Part shown: positions 38,255 to 48,739 of the stretch, piece after piece
Numbering within the stretch: position 1 is the stretch's first letter
Layout: every line of letters starts with the position of its first letter
Assembly: GCA_003864495.1 (NCBI GenBank)
Contig: ML133444.1
Coordinates: 124,001-188,000, forward strand
Source of the DNA: Nemopilema nomurai
Taxonomy: Eukaryota; Cnidaria; Scyphozoa; Rhizostomeae; Rhizostomatidae
Reading direction: 5' to 3'
Length of the DNA stretch: 64,000 nucleotides
Made by a program: the position numbers and the translations under genes
The notes under the pieces: model-generated
Databases searched by the model: none
The model's input: only the letters and a program-made list of their open reading frames with translations
What the model was told of the DNA's origin: nothing

Positions 38255-39411
38255 TCAAAAGTCTCTAAAGTCTTTTCCTTTTCTTTCCATGTCTTCGAAA
38301 TCAGCATCCCTGTGTATCTGGTAATGGTTGGCTACATTTTGCCGTTTGGAACAGTGCTTCTGACACAACTGGCAAACCGTTTTCTTCGTTATTTCAGCTC
38401 TTCTCTCCTGAAACAAAGAGCGCCCATTCTTAGAAAGGAGCACAGCATGAATCATTCGCCTTCCTTGCATGTCACACAGTCAATGTCTATTAGATTGGAG
38501 TCGTTGGCTTTGACTTCAAACATTCTTTGATCAAAAACAGACGCTCATCATTGGAGACTCGATCAAAAAAAAATTCCACGCGCCATCATTAAATCAGCTA
38601 AAAGTTGAGTTTCAAACAAAGACTATTTGAAAGGGAAGCTGGGCCCGAAGAAAAGCAAAAAAAGTTTCGTTCAAAGTGAAGTGGAGTGTTTTCACTAGAA
38701 AGCGTCTTCACGTGTCACTCTTCATTATTTGAACTTTTTAACACAAAAAGTTTCAATGAAAGGATTAATTTTGACTGTCAAAAGATCTTTTTTGATTCGA
38801 AGAAGTAATGTTACGTTATGTGACTGCAGCAAACTGCACCTTTTCCTTCCAAAGCGTTAATGATATTAATAAGAAGGATTTCAACGATATTCCGGCCGCT
38901 TTTATTAAGGCTTTAATCCAACTATGTGTCGTTTGAATCTCTTACATGCGCTAATAACTTTGGTGTCTGAACAGAAAGTATTTAGAAGAGCAAATGACGC
39001 AGTTTTAAAAACAAGCAATCGAAAAAATCAATGCTTAGATTTACTCTTGATGAGCACCGAAAAAGTAAACGAAGTTCATACAAATATAATGTAAGAAGCA
39101 AGATAGAATTTCGAATGAGAAAGCAGTTTAGTCTCAAAGTTTCAGTAAAGTAACCATGGGCTGTCACGTTCCATATGAATATGAAAGAGCGATAAGGTGT
39201 CTTATGACTTCAATGCAGCTTAAGACGTCGTAAAATAAGGGAAAATACCGTTAAAAGATTTGAAAATAAAAATAGTTAACCATACCTCGGCGAATGATCG
39301 CTTTCCTTGCCACATATTCGTCTGCGAGGAGAATGCGCTGGTTGATGAAACAAATAGACCTAGGGCCAAGATGAAAACCACCGCTAAGTGTGTCAGCATA
39401 AGTTTAGCCAT
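38255..39411 (-). CDS. Small secreted peptide B, paralog of peptide A
   Basis: Two exons on the minus strand, 39411-39286 and 38407-38255, with a phase-0 GT-AG intron of 878 bp at the same place as in gene A; 92 residues. The signal peptide ends SSTSA; next is FSSQTNMWQGKR (predicted FSSQTNMWQ-amide), SFAEERR, then AEITKKTVCQLCQKHCSK and a tail ending GKDFRDF. Relative to gene A the Leu-to-Met change leaves the amidation cassette intact and the three-cysteine core is unchanged. The stretch after the core differs: it carries HYQIH, giving by spacing a C-x2-C-x12-H-x3-H pattern that gene A lacks. Introns of the two genes also share sequence near the acceptor, showing duplication of the whole gene. 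Function unknown. Confidence 0.73.
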
Positions 39412-39495
39412 TTTTGTGTGACGTGCTTCGAGTAACGATGGTGTTCAAATGACTTGACAGCCGAGATCTCGTTCAAGGATCTCATTAGACGCTTC

Positions 39496-39514
39496 CATTT
39501 AAATACCCATTGCC
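39496..39514 (-). promoter_or_regulatory. TATA-like box and inverted 9-bp module of peptide gene B
   Basis: On the minus strand GGCAATGGG (39514-39506) is followed by TATTTAAATG (39505-39496), 85 bases upstream of the ATG. Flanks on both sides align with gene A, while the 9-bp block is its exact reverse complement. Confidence 0.55.
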
Positions 39515-40914
39515 TCATTATTTATTTATGCCCACACTGCAACGCAATTTTTTTCAAATATCCCGAGAGCATTGAGAACACGTTTAAGCAATTAACTCGG
39601 CAAATTTCCATGTTTTTCTCATGGCTGAGCCACCAATGCTAAATCCAGGGGGGGCTTCTATATCAACACTTCTCTAATTTTTATCTGAGAGGCAATGTAC
39701 TTGCTGACATATAATACTTCTCGACATGTTCTTATTATTGCACGTATGGCTTTTTACCACTTAAGAAAAACATGTGTAAGCGATGTAATCAGAATGCAGC
39801 CAGGACTTGTTTTTTTCGATTTCATGACAAGAATTAGACGTGTCAAGCTTTAAAACTACTAATAAATTCAATACAAAGAATTCGTGTCAACGCCGTTAGT
39901 AATTCAAAAGCAGTTCCTGAGATGTAGCTAAATTATCTTGGCCTCTAAATACTTAAAATAAATGATGTAGTCAAAGCAGAATCCAATAGCATTCATTGTC
40001 CGTGTTTTTAGCATTTCACATGGTGAACAGTAGCAAAACCTTACACCCAAATCATTTTTCTGCAACCAAATCATTATTGATTAAAGAATGAATAGTCTCT
40101 AGTCAAGGAGAAACAGATAAAATGGCTCTTCATTATTCAAACGAAATTCATTGTCTTCAAAGCTGCTTAATATGAGTAAGCAGGAACTTCAAAACCTTCA
40201 AGAAACATTTATCAAACAACGTTGCATGCAGTTTTTTTTATTACTCAACATTTTCGGGCCGTCTTTTAATCCCCTTCGTCTCTTCATACATACAGCTAGT
40301 TGTTACGCGAGCTATGCTGAGAGATAAATCGAATGCGACATTCATGCCCGATGCGATTTGACTGCTTTGATATTCGTTAGACCTAACGATCACTAGCGGA
40401 ACCTGTATCGATTCTTTTACGGATGCATTACTACAGAAAGAGAATCACAGGCTTAGCGAACTTCGATCCTACAACAGGGCTTACATATGCTGCTTGAACA
40501 CAAGTCAAAGTATAAAGTGTCAAGTCAATATAGCTTGACCGTAATCTTGCAAGACCCCATCTGCGTTCGATCAGCACGTGTTTTAAAGTTGGTACATAAA
40601 GTGATAGCAACTTACATAATATAGAAGCAAATTTCGCTTCCAGTAAAATGATATTAAACTAAAAACATCAGCCGAAAGTGAGCTCAACATTGCCACTTTA
40701 TGTATATATTTTAACTTAAATGTCTATAACCTTCGAGCGATCTTCGCATTTTACTGCATCAATATTTTACTGCATGTTTTACTAGTGGACGTGACCTTGC
40801 TATTCCTAATCACAATTTAAAGGCAATACGTTTAGAACAAAACCTTACTTCCAGTCAGGGATGATTGCACATTTCATTAACGGTTCGAAAATTGACAGAC
40901 TATGGCAACTTCAG

Positions 40915-41202
40915 CAGGGGCGTGCCGAAGTAGGGGGTGTCACACCCCCTCACCCCTCACTTTTTGTAGAAGCCATCGGTAATTTATTGCCTGTCGGTAT
41001 AAGTTGAAGCAACCATAACAGCGTGTCGGTATTTCGGGGAAGAATTATATTTGCACTTTTGTTATATCCAGCTTAGACACAAAGGAACCACTACGGTACT
41101 AGAGTGTAAAATTTGTGCGCTATGATTAACTATCTTTAATCAAACCTGTCGGTAAATTTGTCGTGTTACACCCCCATTAAAAAGCCCTTCGGCACGCCAC
41201 TG
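40915..41202. mobile_element. MITE with CAGGGGCGTGCCGAA terminal inverted repeats
   Basis: 288 bp. The left end CAGGGGCGTGCCGAA and right end TTCGGCACGCCACTG are inverted repeats with one mismatch (14 of 15). TGTCGGT-like words recur inside, and CACACCCC and ACACCCCC lie subterminally. CAGGGGCG ends are typical of hAT elements; the flanking octamers AACTTCAG and TACCTCTG match at only 5 of 8, so a decayed 8-bp target duplication is possible but unproven. Confidence 0.7.
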
Positions 41203-44200
41203 TACCTCTGCAACTTATCTAAAGTAGCATGAAATTAGAGAACCTACTGAGTTCCTAGGCGGGCAGGTTTTGAAAAGGACAGTGGCTTCGCAGGTCAGCG
41301 CTGTACAGCAAAGGATTACTCCTTAGACATTGCTTTTTTATGATGACATTTAAAAATTTAGGGCTTAATATGGAAAGCAATGTGCCTTTTTCCCAGTTCT
41401 ATACACTTTCATTAGCTAATCTTCTTCAAGTGGCTATGTTCAGGGTCCACTTGCTTCCACGCAGCAGTGAGACTTGCGTGATCTAGCGTCGGCTAGAGTG
41501 GGCTGCGAACTTCCTTGGACTTTAGCCGTTTCTTAAATTCTATTTTCCACAGTTAATTTCCTTCTTTGAATTGTAATCTCGAGGATCAGTTAATGAATCA
41601 GGCGATAACATTATTTTAGAGAGCAGTTTTAACGCAGTAATATGCCTAAATGGGACAGTGGGTAAGGAAATCTACTATCTTTGTTGTAGCATAGTTCTTA
41701 GCTGAGGACCCTGTACGGTTACAGTAGGCTGGTAATTAGCTTTATAAACTGTCATTTCTGATTATTTTTGGAAAGAAAGAGTAGTTTACAGCCACACCCG
41801 ATACATTACGCCTGCAAGGAACATGTAGAGGTCGTTGAGATTGCATTCATTACGACCCTATAGTCTGAATTCTATCGGTGATGTAACAGTGATGTTTAAA
41901 ACAGAATGCTCATTTTCCGTTCTCGTGTCATTAGCCTTTCCTCCAACTTCATAGTGTCTAACTTTCTAGCTTTCTAATCTCCTTTACCGTCTAGTTTTCA
42001 TAGAGCTTTGCTAGAAGAATTGCTTCCTCTTTAACCAACAGACTTTTTTCAAACATTGTAAGTAGATAAGACTGGAGTCAGAAGCACTATAGTAACTGAT
42101 GCTTATTATTGATCGAGAAAAACCATTATCGATCATGCATGCTGATATAATTGATCCTCGAATGTAATATTAATCGCAATATCACAAACAAATGATGTTT
42201 GTCACCATATTGGCAAATGCGATAGCTACAACACTATAAAAAATGCAATATTAGCACTAAATTGATGCCCCGAGAAACGACAATTGCGCAGTATTCAATA
42301 TCATGATCATTATTGCCACGTCTATTGCTATATTCGTCAAATTATGACGTTATAAAATGCTTAAGATCCAAAGTACCCTCAAAAATCTCTTCTCCGGGGT
42401 GATATTCTAGAAATCTGTAAGCTATTCAAGCAGAGCATTTCAACTACAGTAGTAGCTTCAGAACCCCCGTCAAATAAATCAAAATACTGCTTATACTCTT
42501 CTCGGATTTCATGTGCGGATAATTAAAAGTCCTTCCCCTACTTCCCAATGCTTCATCAGTCTATTGAGTGAAAACTGATTGCCACCTATTCTGATAAAGA
42601 GTTTAATGAACCTTGTTTATTAATCCTTTAGATATCGGTCAGTTTAATGGGCAAGCTTTCTTAGAAATAGACCATGAATGTCGTTCGTCTCTATAGCTAC
42701 AACAGTCAGCACTGCCTCATCTTCCAGCCTGCAAGCAATTCTTTTCTGGTTATTGATTTGAACTTTACTATTTACATTACGGGTTGGCTAATCACAGCCA
42801 AAACGCTTGCTTCCTACAGGACGAGGGATACTCAGGCGACAATCCCATTTGCCAAACGCGTGGACTTTCAGGAAACTTCCCGGTCACCACGATAGTTTCT
42901 TAAATTTCATTGAGCAATCTAACGGCAGGTGTTTTCTTTCGACATCGCGAGAGGCTAATTGATGAAACAGAAGGGACGTAAATGATGAAGCTCCTAACAT
43001 CGTATGAAAGAAATCTCGCATTAATTCAAATGACCTTGCACTTAAAAGGTAATCAATATGTTGTTTTCTTGGAAAGTGCTGTTTAGAAACTGGCACATTG
43101 TCGTTGAAAGGTGTTAAAATGGGAGGATGAAGCTATAAGACCTAACTTAATCAATCAGATAAAAGTCGAAATAAGAACGGAAGAACATGATGCATGGTCT
43201 TAATCGAAAATATTGAAGAAGCTTGTCAAACTGGCACACCCAAATCACAAGTAATTAAGCCTCGATGCCAATACACCTGATTTTGCTGTATAGAACTCAT
43301 TCACTTTAACGGATTAAGAGCTAATGTCTTGAGTGACTTTCTGTAGCCGTTTAATACAGACGTATAATTGCCAATATCCTTTAAAAACATTGTTTATAGT
43401 GTCTCAGAGAAGCAGATCCCGGTTATCTAATCGAGTTGTAATCCGTTTGTCATTCTTTCACCTCTGAGTTAGAAGCACAGTTGGGCATACGTGCATTCAC
43501 GGAGAGACTTAAAAAGGAAGGGAGATTGAGAGCACCGCAAAGTCCGTTCTCTTTTGTCGCAACTTCACTCCGAATGGGCACCAATGATTATGTAGTATGA
43601 AAAAGTACGCAAAGCTACTTTAACTCATACTGTGTCTCAAAATAGAAGGCACGAAAAAAGATAAATTGAACTCTTGGTGTTAAAGACTTCAATGCCTTTC
43701 TGTAAGGACATCGAGACTGTTTTGCCTATGTCTGTGTTATGGTGCCTAAGTAAGGTATGGCAGAGTCCAATGTAACAGATTAACTTGAAAAGCGAGCATG
43801 AGCAAATTGATGCGGTGCTATATCTAGATCCAAAGAGGCATTGAAGACGCCTCATACTCTTATCAATATTGTCAGACGCGATTCTTTTAATCATCTTTTC
43901 TAACCTTTAAGAGAATCTGGCATATGACATGAATTCGCCGTTCTTGCGTTGGTGGGAAAGAATGAGAACAGAGGACATACAAGCACCTTCGAGTTTACTT
44001 ATAGCATCCCGAGGATCAGCATTGAATAACAAACCGGCATTACCTCCCCCTGGCAATAAAGATGCCAATTTCTCTCAATAATGAACATTTAAGATGTTTG
44101 CTCTCCTTACTATTTTCCTTCAAATGGTACTTAATCATGGCAAATTTGCTCTTGCGTTTTCCAAAGCGTTTGAATGACACGATTCCATTCAGCTTTTCAC

Positions 44201-47200
44201 GAATCTTAATTTCAAAAGAAGGCTATTTACACACAGACGGTTGTAAACAAGCTGGTTATATACAATAGGACTTTGCATTAAAAATCTCAACGGGACCTGC
44301 ATTAGACGAGCATTTAGCGGCAAATTGTTATTTAGAGATAAGCGTAGATCTTTCACCGATAATTTACACGTGAAAGCGTTTAATTGCCGAGCGGCGTGCT
44401 AGTAGCTAGTAGAATGGCAAAACGGCTCGTCATCAGATTTAAATAGCTACTAAAAAGAAATAGACTAGTTCTTTACAGTAAAGTTGCCGCATTTTTGGTT
44501 GTAGGTGATAACAGCAATATGCCGGCCAATGTGATTCGAAAGTAGTCGGGAAGAAGTTCATTAAATTTTGATCAAATTAAATCTTGAAGTGCCAAAGATG
44601 TTGTCTTCGCTTTCTTTAATGCCTCACCGCAACTTTAAATTATCGAATTTTAATTCAAGTTGCTTGATTTCTAGCCAGACTTTATCGACTGTGGTGCAAA
44701 AGACTCCTCATTATTGTCTGATAACCCTGCTGAGAGAATAAATCTACTGTTTCTTGCTACTAAATTTCCTGCTTGATTCGTTTTGCTAGGAAGTCATTTA
44801 GGGTGCCCGATAGACAACTAGAGAAGACGCACATTTATCTTCCATACAGAACGTGAATTTTCAGCAGAAGTAAAAATCAAAATTGATCATAAAGGATAAA
44901 AAATTCATCATAACGTGCTCCATTAGACATGTATCTTCGTCAACCTTTTTGTTTATGATTTTTTTCCTCATACAGTTTGAAAATGTGCAGTTCTAAAAAA
45001 AAGAAAATGTGCAGTTCTGGAAGGACAAATCTGAAACAAAAAGGGGCTATAATTGAATATTAGGTATTGCGACTACGAAAGAAAAATAAAGAAACACCAC
45101 GAATAGAGTTTATTTTGGCAAAAAGGCATTCAGACAGAGAGGATCTGATAATATTCAGACAGACTGACAATATAATGCGACTAGATTTCATCCCACTCTT
45201 GATGTAGTGAACACCTCTTCTACATCTTAGAGTCGTACATAATCAAAAGCGTTATGCGGTGCAGAGGAGATAAAAAACTTTCATGATATGTAATACAAAG
45301 TGGCAAGAGATGGCTAATTTTTCTTCTTAGATTTGAAAAAGGGCCAAAGAAGTGGGAACTATTCTATACCTTGGAGTCGACGAATGACTGTATTCTCTGT
45401 TCTGTGCCGGAATCAGAAATTTATATGAGACTATTCTCTTGACTTTGCTATTTCTATAGTTGCCTGATAATGAATTTTGGGATTTGTGGAAGAAAATGAC
45501 TTCAGTAATAACTTCATGGAAAGTCTGACTTTTGTCGAATTTGAGAGAAAGTAAGGGAATGCTGTTTTGAAGTCTCTGTCTATGAATTTTTATCTGTAAG
45601 AAGTCTTTATTTTATGAATGGCACTTTGGAGAAATAGCCTGGCAGCATTAGAATGGTTATCTTTACTGAGGGTTTCAAAGTTAATCAAAATTGGAGGAAA
45701 TTAGCGAAGGGAATGGCATGACTTTCAGGTCATCATTAACAAAGGAATCATAAAAGTTATTCGTTCAACGATGGCATAATTTCGATTTTCACTTTCCACT
45801 TATTTTTTTAAAAAATTTCTGTCTATTCATTCACTTTTGCAAGCAGCCTTTTATCCCCGATATTTATATAATGCGTGCTTCATTCAACTTAATCCAAACA
45901 CTTGTCTTAATCGGATATTAAAAATGTAAGAATTGTAAGCCAAACAAAAATTATAAAAATAATTGGATGTAAAACAAGTTATCATACTTCAATAGCCACC
46001 TTTGCAAAAAAATAAACTTATTTGAACACGTCAATTTTATGTGAAAATTAAGTTATTCTTGTTGATTAAATTTTTTGAAAAGTGCATCGGGAATACCATC
46101 AGGCAATCATTGTATCTTTTCCCATACGCAGTTTTCTTTTAGCTTCAAACCATAGTCGGGACTCTTCTTCAAATAAGCGGAAATTTGACAAAATTACGAA
46201 GACAAAGTTATGGATAAATGCATAGCTTTCTGTTATGATGTTTGCCAAACCTATCGAAATCCCATTTCTTAGTTTGCCCGGCATTGCCAGCACGTGGTCT
46301 ATCGACATTGGGTAGCTAGTTCATAAACAACAGACGGAATTCAATTAAAGCTTTTCGAATCTAAACAAACAATTGCTGCCACAACAGACAATTATTTAGA
46401 GAAAACAAGCGTATATTTTCAAAGAGAACTCAAATTTTGCATTTCGACCACTACTGTTTCAAGCCCATGGGCTTTTCGTGCGCCGCAATTTGTTGATCTA
46501 AATCAGTTGTTTGACAAGATTGCGAAAATTTGAAGACATGAAGGATCCAATGATTGAAATTCTGTCTCGTTTGTCAAAAATCAAAACAAGGATCAGCAAT
46601 AATAGATGTCATAATCTTTATCTCCCCTTTTCTCTCTTTCTAGCATAGCCTCTAATGCGGTCGGCTTTCTTTACGATAACACCCTTTAGAGCAAAAACCA
46701 AAAGCTTCCCCCGCAAAGGCTTTCAATAGAAATATTGACATCGATTCAAATAATCAGACTTGCAATCGTGGATTTTACATCCTCATGTGGTAGTTTGCAA
46801 AAGACCCCTAGCAATATTCCTATTGTTGACTTTTAGCAAAAACATGGAAGCATTTTTCTCTTCTGACATCCGTACATCATGCACAAAGTGTTCAAGTGGC
46901 AAAGAGATTTCCATGATACCTATAAAAACGAGATGTATCATTCTTTCATAACATCGCTTCGTCTAGTATACATTTGTCAAACCCACCATAAGTTTTCTCT
47001 ATTTGTTTCGCTTGCTCCTAGTTCTACGAGATGTTTTCCTCTATAAAAGACGGTGAATTTGTTCAAATCAAAAAGGTTCGAAATGAAACACTGAGATATA
47101 GACAACGTTAACAGTGCAGTCTCGAAAAACTGTGTAAGCTCGGCCTTTCGTTAATCAGAACAATTAAACTGGTATTTTAAGTATAAAGAAAAGTCGTCTG

Positions 47201-48570
47201 ATCAAGAAAGTGGTCTTGCTCATGTAATTTCCTTAGAACGTGAAATTCAATGGACACGAATTTGAATATTATCCATCTAAAAATCCTTTCTAATCACGTC
47301 TTTGTCTGTCGAGTGTAGGCAACCTTCAATTTCCTCTGACATTGGGTATAGACCTTACTATAATCGAATTTCACCTGTTTTAATAAAGTACTTTTTCGCT
47401 ACAGTATCTATCAGCCACAAAGAGCCTTATAAATCAAGATATAGACACAGCAACCTAAAGATTCCAACCTTCAATAATTCTTTTACATCGCTAGTTGTTA
47501 AGACCAATTTTGTAACTGGCATCCAAAATAGTTTGTTAGGCCACATTGGGTTTCATGCAATCAGAAAAGGGTGAGTGCATGTGCCAGAGGACGTTCCCCT
47601 ATCCATGTCCTTACTTTTAACGCCGTGGATTCCTCAAAATCACCTGATTTAATTTTCTGGCTAAATTTGCCACCTTTTTCCAATCACGAGAAATCAGTTC
47701 TCGAATTTTGCTGGTCAGCATCAGCCGATTATTTCTTCGTATGTCGTAACGTTGTGGTGAATTATTCTGAATTTTAAACCCTCTTTACCTGGCTAGAGTT
47801 TAAATCAATTAAACTGAGCTGAATTAGTTACAGGTGACTTTTTATTTTCGTTATCATTCAGCTTATGCGAATATGCTATAGCAAGAATGAATTCGTAGAA
47901 GGATCAGCTAAGAATGCCTGCTCATCCGGGGGAGTAGGTTAGCATGGTTCAACAAGCAAATCATATGCTAACAAGCAAAATAAGAAGAGTTTAAGAGCAC
48001 TTTTTGAAAGTGCTACCCCCTGATCTTCACTTTGTAGGCTGATTCACTCTCTGTCCTCTTTTTAGTAGCTTGGATAATAACTCATTAGCAAAAGTTTCTT
48101 ATTCTTCACTCGTGTTTAAGGGGGATAGAGTCCATGTTTCTCCTTTGATTCCTTCTTTCTTTTACAGGCTCAAAGTGTTCTTTTCGTTTCCCAATGTCCT
48201 ATTCCCTACTGGAATGGATGAATGCCCCACCAATTGACAAAGATGTTTCGATAAGGATGGATAGAAACGTTTTTGAAGCCTTAAGCCAGTTTTGAGCTAC
48301 TTGTTTGACCCCTTTTTGATATGTAACAACATGATGTTCCCTAATAAGACATGTCATTTCCCAGCAACTGAATTTCTTGTGGCCATTGTTGGGTTAATTT
48401 GTAGATAGATGCATGGCTCTTTCTACAATATAAAAGCAGAATAATACAAAACACAAGGTGCAGAAGCACCTTGTTATGGAAGGGGGGAGGGGGTCTTGAG
48501 GATCCCTTGCGAATCCCTTGAGAATCCCTATGCAATCAAACCTGCCTTTTACCTGTTCAGCTATCACTTT
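41203..48570. other. Gene-free interval upstream of ARFGAP1
   Basis: No exon recognised on either strand in over 7 kb. Frames up to 90 codons (e.g. 47302-47574 plus, 43637-43894 minus) show no motif or splice context. A perfect 9-bp-stem hairpin ACAAGGTGC-agaa-GCACCTTGT lies at 48453-48474. Nothing else was supported. Confidence 0.5.
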
Positions 48571-48573
48571 ATG

Positions 48574-48587
48574 AAGTGACGTCACTT
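48574..48587. promoter_or_regulatory. CRE palindrome in the ARFGAP1 promoter
   Basis: AAGTGACGTCACTT is a perfect 14-bp palindrome containing the full CREB/ATF site TGACGTCA, about 155 bases upstream of the ARFGAP1 start codon. No TATA box was seen there, as is usual for a housekeeping gene. Confidence 0.55.
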
Positions 48588-48739
48588 GCACACGTATCCT
48601 TTAGCGGACCTGGTCACGTTATCTTGTACGCATGCGTGGCAATGAAAACTCAGCAGTGAGATAATTTTTATCAACAAGGAATTTGAAACGTAATTCGCTC
48701 TAAAGACTGCTTCAAGCTTAGTTTTTCTTAAACTGTACT

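Noticed and set aside
38231..38530. 99-codon plus-strand frame over peptide B exon 2
   Set aside because: Shadow of the minus-strand exon, whose frame, splice site and stop match its paralog.
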